From Sinotaia quadrata (Eukaryota > Mollusca > Gastropoda > Architaenioglossa > Viviparidae), in assembly GCA_028829895.1 (NCBI GenBank), contig CM054178.1, positions 101,050,058 through 101,114,057 of the forward strand: a DNA stretch of 64,000 nt, given 5' to 3'. The notes beneath the pieces are model-generated. The model searched no databases and was not told the DNA's origin. It saw only the letters and a list, made by a program, of their open reading frames with translations. The position numbers and the translations under genes are program-made. Shown here in pieces: positions 11,075 through 23,543 of the stretch (the first letter of the stretch is position 1; every line of letters starts with the position of its first letter).

Positions 11075-12240
11075 TGGCTTTTTGTCTGGACAAGTTCTCG
11101 AAAAATGGCCACTATCACCGCAAGTATAACATGCAAGCTTTTTTGTATCATTTTGCTTGTCAGACTTGGGTTTAGCGTCAGACTTTGTCGTTTTATCGCG
11201 GCTTCTGCTGCGCGTCTTTCCGCTGTCATTTTTCTTGTCTTTTCGAGTCAGCGGTTCGTTTGATCAAGGTTTGTTGTTCGCGTGTGTGTGCAAGAATTGA
11301 GAATGTGCGTCATTGTAGTGATCAGCTGCACGGCTTATTTCCTCTAGCGAAGATGTACCTCTTTCGGCTAAGAAAATCACGAGATCTGACTTGTACGAAC
11401 CGAGTATTTGATCCTTAACTATTTCGTCCCTGATTCTGTTGTACGTCTGTGGAACTTCAGCTAATTCCATCCACCATTGGAATAAGTCAGTCATGTGTCT
11501 AATGTATTGCGCATGCGTTTCTGAACTTGTTTTTGTGGCTTGCTTAAATTTACGGCGGTATGTGTCTGCTGTGAGTCGGTAGTGTTTCAACAATGCGGCT
11601 TTGACTGTGTCAAAATCTGCAGATTCTGTATCACTGAGCCTATTGTACTCTTCTTTTGCTCCTCCTTGTAACAGTCCCGATAAATTTATAGCCCAATGTT
11701 CGGCTGGAATGTTGGTTGCTTTGGCTAGTTTTTCAAACGTTTTTAAATATGCATCTATTTGATCTTTGTGTTCATCAAAAGGAACCATATTTAATCTGGG
11801 AATGAAATGTTCAATCCTACTCTGGTTGTGTTCGTCACTCAAATGTGAACTACCACTGCTTCTCCTGCTATGACTACGATCGCTAATTTCTAGCTTCTTC
11901 ATCTCTAGCGCGTGGTCTAGTTCTAACCGTTTCGTTTCGGTTTCAGCTTCGATCCGTTTCGTTTCGCGTTCAGCTTTGATCCATTTCGTTTTGCATTCAG
12001 CTTCGATCTGTTTCGTTTCAGCTTTGATCCGTTTCGCTTCTTTGTCGGCTTCTATCCGTTTTTCGGTTTTGATCCATTTTAATTCACGATCTGCTGCGCG
12101 CTTCTCTCTCTATATATATCCGCTTCCTCTTTCTCTCTCTTGTCTAGCTCGGTCTTGACGTAGTTTGTCAACTCAACACCTTGGTATCCTAGTAAGGAAC
12201 CTTTTCTTTTCAGATTCTCAATAATCTGTTCGAAATCCAT
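11075..12240 (-). pseudogene. Retrotransposon gag with lysine-rich coiled coil and CCHC knuckle
   Basis: Structural protein of the element's particle. The likely start is the ATG at 12238-12240, giving MDFEQIIENL. After about 40 residues the frame shifts at the TATATA run (12110-12117). A strongly charged stretch built of repeats like KRIEAE and KAETK follows (about 11910-12085), predicted to be a helix or coiled coil. The capsid-like region is 11267-11830. A TGA at 11264-11266 interrupts the frame, which then continues in phase through a basic segment to a CxxCxxxxHxxxxC zinc knuckle (CYTCGDSGHFSRTC) near 11090-11135. Confidence 0.82.
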
Positions 12241-12846
12241 TTTATTTATTTAGCGTGTCTGGCTACAAATAAATATCTCACGTGATTGGTGTACGCTAAC
12301 CGTCGGCGATAACAATTTTTATCCCGCAATAACTTTAGGCTACGACCTTACAAAATTATTTAATTTATTCAGAGCTCCATCCTAAATAAATTACGCGTTA
12401 GTCACACATTCATCTGCTTGGCTACAGTCTGTTGTCTCCAAGGCTTCCTGTAATGTCATGGCTCCAACCATACAACACTACAACATTTTACTTAGCACTC
12501 TAAATATAATGTTTCGAAGTCTGTTACTACTGGTAACTCTCTTAGCTGGCGGTATAACACGTCGACTTCTCACAATGAAATATTCATTCACACAATACTA
12601 AATAAATCATCAACAGTTAACATTCATGTATCTAGCTCCAACTACAAATACACTATCAAATGTTAACATATTACGTATACATAATACTCTGCAAAAGAAT
12701 ACATGCATAAATAATACAATGAAAAAGCAAAGATAGTATTTCTAATGAACCTGAATTAAAAGAATATCGACAAACTTTCTCTGTGTCGTTTTCTAAAAGA
12801 TATGATATGCCCTATGTATAAAAAATTACAATTTAATACATATCAT
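12241..12846 (-). other. Retrotransposon 5' leader
   Basis: About 600 bases between the primer-binding-site candidate and the gag start. No reading frame recognised; expected to hold packaging signals. Confidence 0.5.
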
Positions 12847-12864
12847 CCCCGCGACAAGATCCCA
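12847..12864 (-). other. Candidate primer binding site
   Basis: On the minus strand, TGGGATCTTGTCGCGGGG starts two bases inside the 5' LTR, with the TGG expected from pairing with a tRNA CCA end. I could not name the tRNA. Confidence 0.55.
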
Positions 12865-12866
12865 CT

Positions 12867-14575
12867 TGTTACATGTCCAGTTTTTATTTAGAGACCCTGC
12901 TTAGGAATTTTACAGAACCTTAATTTAATTAGATAAATTAATCTCTCCTCTTTCCCTAGACAGACTGGTTGCTCAAATTTATCTTTCGTCTCATATGAAA
13001 ATGCGCCTTTGTAGTACAGACAAATAGATTCACAAACAGACAAACTTGTGTACAATAGCCAGCTTGGAAACCGTTAAAAACTCTCTTAAATCTTTATGCA
13101 TTCAGAACGTTACATTTAGCTCAGTCGATCCTCCATCCAAACCACGATTAGGTCTATATGCATAAAAATCACTACGAAAGAGGTATTAACAATAACAGAA
13201 TTTAATAATTAATATTTAACAATAACAATCAATTACGAAGACACAGCTTCAGATCTAAACTAAGGCAAGTTCGAAGTGCTTATTTTAGTCCATGAAAGTT
13301 AATGTTAGGAGAAATTGTTTTACTCGATACATTCCATTGATTCAGAGCCCAGATCAGTTACTTATCTGTCTCAGGAGTCTTGATAAATGCCTGGTCTAAG
13401 GTCAGTTCGATCCTTCCACATATCAAGCGATGCTTGCGCCATATATCAGTAGTTCCAGTAACTCGTTGTCTCTCGACTTGTCACTCTAAAGATATATCTC
13501 GGCATAACATCAACAACAATGGCGGCACGGTACTTGTAACATTGTCCGACCAAGGTTGAACAAAGGAACACGCACCCAACGTAGAAACGAAGGTGGCAAT
13601 CATATGTAGAAACGTAGAATAAAGAAGGAAAAGAACCCGCTCTGAAATAGTATTTAATTTCTATGAGCGATTTGCGTTTACATTCACAAAATCCAAAGCA
13701 TGTGATGATAACAATGCGCATAGTTTAAATCTTTGACTATCGTGTCTTTTACAATATATTTATATTCAGAAAAGATACAGTATAATTCACATGTGTGTTA
13801 TTTTTAACATTACATGAATGTATGAATTTCCAAACATTTACTTCATTAAAAATGGAATTCATACAAGGAGAATAAAATATAATCCAAATTAAGCATGAGC
13901 GCTTTACAATTTAACAATGAAATTGCACGCAAGAAAGTCATTTGAATTACATAGAAATTCGCAACGTGCACACAGACGTTCTGCGGCACAAGAGAATTAA
14001 AGTTTATACAAATTAAAGTTAAAAGGTTACAGTTAATTTATATACAATGAACTTTTAGGCTTTTAGTCATCCTTATCGAATCATGTATGTTCGGAAGAGA
14101 ATTATAATAATTCGCACAAATACATACATAAATTCATACAAAAATACAAATAGTAAAATGCAATAATATTGTAAGAAGTAGACGTGTTACCTTCTTAAGT
14201 AGACTTTACATAAAAGACAACGGGTTCAATGTGCTCCTTTACGACTCAGCAAAATATTCGGCAACTAAGATGCTTGTGAGCAGACGTGTGTGTGTCCGGC
14301 CGGTCTGTGTGCGAGTGAAGTATATTATCACATCAAGAGTATTTATTGAAGTGCATGAATGCATCACGTGACTAGATCATGAGGTATGCTTGTTAATTCA
14401 AACTTTCTCGACTATCATCTAAAGTTGCATAACATAGGTTGAACTCTCTGTTGTTTCCTCATACTGGTGTACGGCGGGAAAGATTCTAACAAAGGAATTC
14501 ATTCGAATATGATTTCGAATTTCTCAGATATGGGTCAGGAGTTCGTGACACAGAATTTGGTCAGAATCCGTCACA
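12867..14575 (-). repeat. 5' LTR of the retrotransposon (uninterrupted)
   Basis: A 1709-bp LTR bounded by TGTTACATGTCC and CGTCACA, nearly identical to the interrupted LTR at 3784-7943. It contains the unoccupied target of the nested hAT at 13394-13401. As the 5' LTR it would have held the element's promoter, reading on the minus strand. Confidence 0.93.
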
Positions 14576-15531
14576 AACAGAAATGGAGTTATTAGAGACA
14601 AGCAACAAAGCCTCTATGTAACCTTGTATAGATGAAGCCACAATTGTCTTTTTCGCGCACTTTTTTGTATCAAAGTCATGCATTCATTGTCCACATCAAT
14701 TTCTATGTTTTCTCTCCTCACACTGAAAACATGTATCTGCTGCTATGCTCTCGAAGCCAACCTGGGTGCTTTTTCCACCATACCAGCTCCTTAAAGCAGA
14801 ATAACAATTATAGCAATTTCTAGTAACTTCCTTGTACCTTGCTTATCTTGCCACTGTAACATCAATAGAGTGTAGTGTGTCTTTACACTTACACACTGCA
14901 GTAAATGCTTCATGCATCTACCATGGTCGTATTGGTTTACAATCAGTAAACCAGAAGATTCATATCACACAATGGAAAGCTGCTTGTTCCTGTAAAAATA
15001 TAATCAGGGAACAAGCACAAAGTTTCCAGTTTGATTCCTTTTTAACTTTTTTACATTCAAGTCTCTACTTACAATTTCCTGCAACAGTATTTATTAGCCC
15101 AATACACATACACAGCATATCAGTTTTATGCGAGGGGTCACTAGAAACAGTGTCAAGTGTTGAAATAATAGTCTACTTACATAATACATCTCTACATAAA
15201 ACACAAGTATAACATCAATAGCAAAAATGCATGAAATATTTCTAAGTCCATTCTCTCTCAAACAGTTAGCTCACCACTAACGGCCGCCACCTTTCGTGAC
15301 CAGACTTCTTGCCACAACATAATTTAAGTGATCAGACAATCTAAAGCAGGTTTAATCTCAGCCCATTGCCTGGTCTCATTCTTTACATCAGCAATCTCTA
15401 GCATTTTCTCAACTCTAGTGTATACTCTGACAAAAGTAGCATCATAAAGAGTGCCCAAGGTCGGGTCACGATGACATTTTATATAACAATTATTAAATTT
15501 AGAAATAGGGAGGCTAATTTACTTTGCCACA
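14576..15531. repeat. LTR-like repeat copy 1, right part
   Basis: Continues the repeat interrupted at 3783, starting with the duplicated AACAG, and matches about 29134-30259 throughout. The end ...TTGCCACA parallels ...CACCACA in the other copy. The class is uncertain; TGTAACA...CCACA ends and a length over 1.1 kb would suit a solo LTR, but I found no target duplication. Its reading frames are not conserved between the copies. Confidence 0.85.
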
Positions 15532-16075
15532 TGCTGATTGCATGCAATTTCAACGTTGGACGTAATGATTCGGATTGATCCTATGCTATCACTTCATATT
15601 GCGTCCCGTTCACTGTCTTTGGTATAGATGCTTTACCACAAAATCGGGTTACTTTTTTTAGTTGACCTATTTATATAAAACAACCAATCAGTTACTTTTT
15701 TAATTCCTTAACACATTTCTAAACTACAGAGTATCTTGGATTTTTTAAAATCACTTTATAAATAAGTTTTTTTTAAATATTTTAGTACACTGACCCATTC
15801 CATTGTCACTAGCGAAAACATACTGACAGCGAACAGGTTAGCTTCTAGTTTAAAAAAAAAATAACATACATGGCATACGAAGTTTATTTTTAAAACAGTA
15901 CTATATGAAGACGGCTCGTTGTTCCCCTAGCAATGTGAAACAACTGTTCATAATTACTTATTATCAAGTTATTTTTACTCCCGATAAAGGCCGACCTATT
16001 TATTAGCTCTATAATATAAACATTCCCGTATTTAAAAATAAAGCGTTGCATGAGAGTCCGATGATTGATTTGATT
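15532..16075. other. Intergenic, no gene seen
   Basis: AT-rich sequence between the LTR-like repeat and the GC-rich motif region. No coding feature recognised. Confidence 0.45.
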
Positions 16076-16828
16076 GAGTGTAGGGGGCGCTTCCGGCTTT
16101 CGCGCTAGGCAGTATATAGTAGTAGGCCTAATTACCCTCCACATGTCCAAGAGATGGTCAATCATATATATATATAATTTCCTTCAGTAAGAGTGTTTTG
16201 AAGTGCATATAGTAACTTATATATGTTTATTATTTCATCCCAACCCCATTGCACCCAGGAGGTCTGTCCTTTTTTACATTCCGTCTGCTTCCCCAGTGAT
16301 GCCCCCTACCGCCCCACCATTGGTCGACTAAAGTAATGATTGGGAGGACCACCTAAATTTATACAACAAAATTACAAAGTAAAATCTAGAGTAAAGAAAA
16401 AAACAAGTAAAATTGAACAAATAATAACCCAAATGATAAAAGATTAACAGGAGAAAGGAAAAAATAAAAAGGGAAAAAATAATAATAATCAGAACTGCTA
16501 AATAATATAAAAGAAAAAAAAAAGAGGACAAAAACAAGAAGGGTGTTGGATGCTTTGTTGTTGGTTTTTTTAAAAAATAAAAATTTAAAAAAAAAAATGG
16601 ATACACCCGAACAACAAGAGCTCAGAATGACAGATAGCCTTGACCGGCCAGGCATGAGGTAACGAGTAAGCCACCAAACAACTCTGCGGACAACTGTCCA
16701 ATTGGAAACGATACATGAGAACTACTTTGACATAGCCAGTGGGCTAAACCACCCCCTCCCTTTTCCCCCCACACACCCCTCACCCAGCGCGAAGCCGGAA
16801 GCGCCCCCAACACTCCATCCAAGAGTGT
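16076..16828. repeat. Inverted pair of a GC-rich ETS-like motif bounding 0.75 kb
   Basis: GGCGCTTCCGGCTTTCGCGC (16086-16105) recurs inverted at about 16787-16805. The match extends outwards (GAGTGTAGGGG against GAGTGTTGGGG), over 30 bases with few differences, like terminal inverted repeats of a small element. The core CCGGAAG is also an ETS-factor site. The interior is A- or T-rich on one strand (about 16380-16600) with no credible gene. Confidence 0.6.
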
Positions 16829-17003
16829 TTTCTGCCACTCCTTTAATGACTTTGAGAAAGATGAATACTAAATAAATATATTTATATAATCTGTGCTTTT
16901 AATTATTTAATCTAATGTAATAATTATTAATGTATTACTTTTTTCTTAGAAACAAAGCCACGCGTGGAAGAACATACCGGTAGGTGATGTTGTTAATGTG
17001 GGG

Positions 17004-17031
17004 AACGCTTCCGGCTTCCGCCGCTTTCGCG
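17004..17031 (+). repeat. Third copy of the GC-rich ETS-like motif
   Basis: AACGCTTCCGGCTTCCGCCG followed by CTTTCGCG, in the same orientation as the copy at 16086. This is one of the few CpG clusters in the window, about 2.7 kb upstream of the POMGNT1 start codon. It could be promoter sequence or another end of the same mobile element. Confidence 0.5.
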
Positions 17032-19717
17032 TTGTGCTTATGTGTGTTTGTGTGTGTGTGTGAATTATTTCCCTTAGGTTGTTCTTCTCGTGCTAAAAAT
17101 AGAAAAAGTATGTGATTCGCATTCAATAATCTGTCTACCTCACTAGAGCTCTCTCTCTAAAGTCTAATTATATATATATATATATAACTCAGTGGACTAC
17201 CTACGTATTCAACATTGCACAAGTAAACATATTTACTAACTTGTTTGTCAGTCTGTGTTCGACTGATTAACTGCAGGGGAGCATTTAATAAATGTAGAAT
17301 TACACACTACTGAACCTCCTCAAAATCATAATATTCTCTCTGAAAAAAGAGAAAGAAAAGTGTTACTATCGTAAAGAAATGAGAATGCTGAGACACCACC
17401 TATAGGACAACAGCTAGGCTTGTGTGAGTCGATCTATCTATCTATCGTTAGAATTACTGCAATACAATTAATAAATACTAAAATAATAGTATTGTGTCAG
17501 GTGTACTTAAGTCTTAAGTTATTTCTGTTTTTTATTTTAAAAAATATGTGAATAAAAAGAAAAATGTTTAGACAAGATAGTTTAATTTTTGTGTAGAGTT
17601 GGGGAAAACTTAGTATTAATTACAAGAGGTCATTATATTTTTTATAGTTATTATTATTAATTATGAAGAACACAAATTATTAATTATTTTTAAAACCCAA
17701 CAAAACATAAATAGCGGTAGTAGCCTGCATAAATATAACAATTAACATAGTAAATTAGGAGAATATGAAAATAACAAAACCACACATAGTCAGATATAGT
17801 TTTTATATATATAAATTTAAGAGAAGGTTTGTAAAACTACTCCAGTATATATATAATGTTAACAGTCTAATTCACTTTGGCCAAACAAATTACAAGGTTT
17901 TGTCAAGTAGACAATTTTTATTTTTTTAAAACCAGCAAAGATGATCCTTTTAGTTTTATGTTTTAACCTGATATATGATTAGCTGTTACATCGTAATATA
18001 TTTATAGCAGTGTATGGCATGCCTTGGGTTCATAAATAAGTCTTACTAATCACTTGCTTATTTTGTTTGACTGACTTTAGGAGTTTAATTTGCAAAGTAA
18101 GCCTTACTTAGTTACTAAGCATTTGTGTTTGACTGGTTTTAATTTGTGTTATGAGTATATCACTATATGTGGTGGAATCAGCAGTTGAGGAATAGAGTTG
18201 AATTTAATTTCAAAACTCCCACCTATCCAAACTTTCAAAAAGTTCTAATCCTTATGAATATGAGATTTATGGTACTAAAAAACCCTGAAAAAATTCAGAT
18301 ACTCTTGTCTGTATAATCTAAATTACTGTATATTGTTTATAATAATATAAACAACATTAATACAAGAGCATTGAGGACTAATCTATGGGAACTGTGGTTA
18401 GCACATGAAATTTTCTAGAGGTTTCCAATAGTATTTATTTCTTATTGTATGCCATAGTTTGAAAATAGTATTTATGTGCACATACATTTAGATGCAAAAT
18501 GTTTTGACTTTTAATACTTTTATTAGTTTTAATGTTTAAACTCATTTTTTTTTAATTAGCACCTTTAGTTTGAGTTTGAGTAATAACAAGGACAGAAAAT
18601 AGAAGATTTTACTTGTATAAAGAAAAAGGCTTTGAAGGCATTCTGGTCTGAGAAATAGTAAGATGACAAATTTGTCAATATACTTCAGCTTTATCATCAA
18701 TTTGGAAAAAAACACAAAACACATTAGTATCACACTTAGTTGTGACTAATACTAATAAAGTAATAGACATGGAGGAGGGGGAGCTCAGTGATGAAGATTA
18801 GCAGATGACAAAACAGATGCAGTTAAGTTTTAAAATGAATGGACATTAGAAGAACTAGCAGTATTTATCAGTTATCATTTTATATGCCCCAGCATTTAAA
18901 ACTGTTTAAATGTTTAGTGAATTGTTTTTGTAAAAGCACACATTTTCTTCTGTTATTTTAAAATGTACTAATGGTCAAGTAAATACACACAAGCCAAAAG
19001 TGTCTTTTTTTGTAAAGGTTCTCTCATCACTAGAAGTAGAACCTTTCAAAAACAACTTTCAAAGGGTAATCAGTAAATCACCTTTAGTTATACTATAGAT
19101 ATGTGGGTATCCTATCCTCTGAATTTTGACCCATATATTAAATGTATTAAACCCTGGTATTCTTGTACTATAATTTCCTAATTATTCCTAAGTACATAGC
19201 TACAGGTAATAGAGTTCCAAATTATTTATTGCATGCACACACACACACACACAGATTATGCATGTTGTAATAACATCTTATCGGGTTTCCACACTTTGTA
19301 TTATATCTTCATTTATGAATCTGTGACAAATTATGTATTGAGTGTGATCTTTCTAAATTTATATTTCTGGTCACTCGTTTAGTACACAGAGTGCCAATGA
19401 TTAATTTAACAAGTAGTGTAGTGTACCTATCTAGAAATTTGACTCACCTCTTAAACATTTTGTGTGTGTATGTGTGTGTGTACTTGCAGCTGACAGTTCT
19501 GCCACTGTATATACACCAACAGTAAACTTCAAATTTGAAATGAATAGACAACATTGCTATGTGTAGAAATACAGTTTCTCTGTCTCTGATACACCACCCT
19601 CACTATCATTTCTTACTCTCCTTTTCCTGCATATCTAAACTGTAATTTTATGCTATTTGAAAATAATATAAACTTTGATTTTCCTTACAATTTCAGACTT
19701 GGTACTTTTTCTTTCAG
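17032..19717. other. Upstream of POMGNT1, or its first intron
   Basis: AT-rich, with short TG, CA and AT microsatellites near 17042, 17170, 19230 and 19465. The first coding exon opens at a 3' splice site, so a non-coding first exon should lie somewhere upstream. I could not place it. Confidence 0.5.
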
Positions 19718-19735
19718 ATTTGAGCTGTCTTTGTG

Positions 19736-19864
19736 ATGGAGGGATGGATCCCAAATCCAAATGCCAAGCCCTTCATCCCTTGCAGGAAGCAGAACACTAC
19801 CTTTAAATCACAAGGCATCAGAATTGATCTTATCAAGCGGAGATGGTTCTCCAAGTGCTTGCAG
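19736..19864 (+). CDS. POMGNT1 coding exon 1 (residues 1-43)
   Basis: The 3' splice site CTTTCAG ends at 19717, then 18 bases of 5' UTR and ATG at 19736. The N-terminus MEGW...PNAKPF and the basic end [10 protein letters not shown] match the cytoplasmic tail of POMGNT1. Donor GTACAC; ends in phase 0. Confidence 0.9.
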
Positions 19865-22800
19865 GTACACTGTTCAACCACTTAACTGCAGATCCTTTGT
19901 AAAGATGAGAGATAATTCTTCATTGATATTTCTTTCACTGACACATTTACTAGTATGTTCATAGCGGTAAAATATTTTTAAAAGTGTAAATCAAGTTTTT
20001 GATTTCAAACATTGATTTTCAATCAAAATTTGATGACAATCTACTTGACAAAGCTTAAAAACATTATTTTATTGAATTTTGTCATGTTGCATGGAATACC
20101 TCTTTCACTGTGAATTATTTGCCTCATGGTATTAGTTTGCTATTTGTTGTTTTCTTTCTTGTTTATTAAGTTTAGCTGAGAGTCTTTCTTGTTTATTGAG
20201 TTTAGCTGATAGTCTTTCTTGAGAAAGAAAAAGGGATTTTGATTTCGTAGATAAATGCTTCATATTTTCTTGTAACAATATTTGTCTGTAAGTAAATTAA
20301 ATTTTTAATTCATAATTAATAAGTTTAGTCATTAATTTTAGATGACATTTATGCTTTACCAACCTTTTAGTTTTAGACTAGCAGAATATTTATTTCAAGC
20401 TATGCAATACAGTTTTAGATTTGAAATAGCATGTCATTTAGAGTTAAGATATAAAATAACATTTTTGTTTACATCAACAGTGAAGTTTAAAATTATATCT
20501 TTCTGAAATATGCCACTCTTATATTAATTGATAATAAAGTATTTAAAATAATTTTACATGAATATGTTGTAATGTACATCAGTACAAGGAAACATCAGAC
20601 TTTATTACACTTTTACTTCACAGTTTACTATTTTTTTTGTGCTTAAAAAGAGTTGTCTGCTTTTAGTTTTACAGAAATATTTGTCATTAGATTATAGATA
20701 TATAGAGTGAGATAAACATTTAAATTACTATCGATAAAATGCCAGAATTGTTGTTGATAAGAAGTGTATGTGTGTGTGTGTGTGTGACTCATTCTCAGGG
20801 CAAGAGTAAGATTTTGTGCCATAAGTGCAAAAAATAAAGTGGATTAAATCAAATTATTTTATATGTTAAAGCTTACAACAGGACCTAATGCACACATACA
20901 AAATATAGAAAAGATATAAATGTTGATGTCATAGAAGTTTGAAATATGTAAAATCATGTTTCTGGTGAAAACTTAGAAAGTAAGGTTGAGACGTATTTTA
21001 CCAGGAATATTTTTTTTTAAATAAGCAATATAATTATCTCATTACAATGCTTATATTTTCTTCATTAAACAAAATTATTAACTTAATCTGGATACATATT
21101 TATTTAAAATGGGGTAGAAAACTGTAACTTCATAATGTGGAAACTTTATCATCTCCCAGTTACAAAATTATCAACCATCATAAAATAAGCTCTATTTTTC
21201 TCATCTAAACATAAAACAGGCTAAGTTATTATGCTGCGAAGACAATATTAAGTAATAAGTAAAGTATCTATTTAAATATACCATTTAAAAAATATGTAAG
21301 TCTAATCGCGATGTTTATATGCTTGAATGCAATTCACAGGTTTTTCTAGACAAAATGACATGAGAGTTATCTTCTGGAATATGGCACCTTTGAAAAATGT
21401 AAGAAGAAGTTCACAATATTATCATCATTATTTTATTTTTAAAATTTATGAAGCTCTTTTGAACATGCTAAAGAGGAAACAAAGTCAAATTAATTATCCT
21501 AAGGCTGAATATTTCTGGATATAACAAATAAATTTTAAAAACATGAATATTATGAATATTTCTATTGCTGGGATTTTTTAAATATCACAAAGCGTGCATT
21601 TGTGACATGTCGATGTTTGGTAAAAAAATAAAAGTTTTGGATCCAATTTATAATGGAATATAAGCATTGCAAAAGATGTGCCTTTTAAAAATATTATTTT
21701 TTCACAAAATTGACCATTTCCAGATTAAAGGAATATTGAATGTTGCTTCAGTATATTATCACTTCTTATACAGCCTTGCTTCTATAAGTTTGTTGGATTA
21801 TTTATTGTAGTGGACTGTTAATTATGTGTGAATGCAGGAGGAGAGAAAGACAAGAAAAATGAAGTGTTGGTTAATTACTTCCCTGCCTGCTGCTAGAAAC
21901 TAACCCTGCTTCTCAGACACACCGCACAAATAATCAGACACAAGGATGCACAATGAAGATGGCATGTCACAAACCATCTAATCCTGGGGTAAACATGTAA
22001 TAATCAATAACTAGCTCAGAGCCCCCAGATTCCTTTGGTGGATGCTACACATATGACATAACACACATATGACATAATGGGATGATACATGAAAAGTTGA
22101 ATTTGATGATTTTAAATAAATTTAATAAAGGGAAAAAGGAAAACAAAAATGATAAATATTCTGATTGAAATGAAATGTATCTCTATAGTGTCATCACTGT
22201 TAGGAGTTCTTGTACTGAAATGAAAGTGTTAATGTTTATTAAAACAATGGCAATGTCTCTAGTAAAGCAGTGACTTTGAAGAGTCTTGTTTTCAACTTAT
22301 CTGAGTCAGAGGAGAATCAGTCAGTCAGCTTGAAGATAGCTTTGACGATTTCTTCTAGACCCTTGAATGCAATGCGTAGTTTGGTGCCTGAATAGACATG
22401 GACCAATAAAATATAGATGTGATGATTGTGACAGGCTTTTGACTTAGTTATGAACACACAAAGTTTAGGGTTGATAGATGAGCAAGAATCCTTTCCATTA
22501 GCTGTGACCCATAACAATTTGCCAGGCTTCCACTGGCAGAAATCTGAATTATAAAATCCATTGAAAATTACCCCAGAAACAGGTCTTCAGACTTGTAATT
22601 ATTTTGTCTGGAAAGTTATACTAAAGTAAAGGAGGTCACTGCACTCTGTATAGTGTGGGTCCGAAGGCTATTAATGTGTCTACCACTTGTTGACAGTGAT
22701 TTATTTACTCTGTTGACACATCCCACATCCAGTCTGAGTGGATGCTGGTCAGGGGAAAGAATTCACTGGCTCCAACACTAAGGCTTTGTGCAAACATATG

Positions 22801-23496
22801 GCTGTTGGAGCAGTGGCCAGCTGGACTAAGAATTGCATAATTAGCTGGTTGTAGGACTTGAAGCCACACTTAATTAAAGTGTCATGGTTTCCAGTTGGAA
22901 ACACAGTTTATAAGAGTTCGAAGCTACATAGTTACAACTTTTATTATTAATTTTAATTATTATTATTAGATTTGAAATATTATGAAATAGGATAATTTTG
23001 TATGTTAATTAATTTAAAAAAGCATGAAAAGGTGGATGGACATGTCACATTTATAACAAAGAAAATGGCTCTTTGTAGGCATGTCACAAAAAGAAGTGTC
23101 ATTTTTCATTTCAAAATGAATTTGTATTACAAATAATTACAAAATTAATAAGCACATATTTCTCAACTATTTTATGTATCTCTCACATCAATTCTGAATA
23201 TATAGAATATAAACACATGATATTTCAATGCTTTATTTTTAAGAAAACCCATTTCAAATGGACCCATCCTTTGTGATACACTTGCCCAAGAATAAGCTAT
23301 GTATATATATTGTGTATGTTAAGGCTGGGCTGGTTGACTTCATATAAACAATATGTAATATAACGACTGGACTTGTTGACTTTGTATATGTAATGTATAT
23401 GTAAAGGTCTGGATTGCTTGACTTGATATATATAATGTATACATAAAGACTGGACTGATTGACTTGATATCCATATATATATATAAAGGTTTGACT

Positions 23497-23543
<47 letters not shown>

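Larger units (their letters stand above)
3784..14575 (-). mobile_element. Ty3/gypsy-type LTR retrotransposon with integrase ahead of reverse transcriptase
   Basis: Two LTRs of about 1.7 kb (3784-7943, interrupted, and 12867-14575) start TGTTACATGTCC and end TCACA. They bound an internal region whose genes read on the minus strand. A 5-bp duplication AACAG lies at 3779-3783 and 14576-14580. A primer-binding-site candidate lies inside the right LTR and a purine tract inside the left, so the right LTR is the 5' one. Order along the minus strand: gag with zinc knuckle, protease, integrase, reverse transcriptase, RNase H. Integrase before RT in a Ty3/gypsy-like protein fits the Gmr1-type group. 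The copy is dead: it has several stops and frameshifts and a deleted integrase core. Confidence 0.93.

Noticed and set aside
14832..15212. Open frame of about 126 codons
   Set aside because: It lies in the LTR-like repeat, and the frame is not preserved in the second copy at 29400-29830.
16328..16655. Hydrophobic Phe/Leu-rich minus-strand frames
   Set aside because: Purine-rich plus-strand DNA automatically gives such frames; there are no homologues or splice context.
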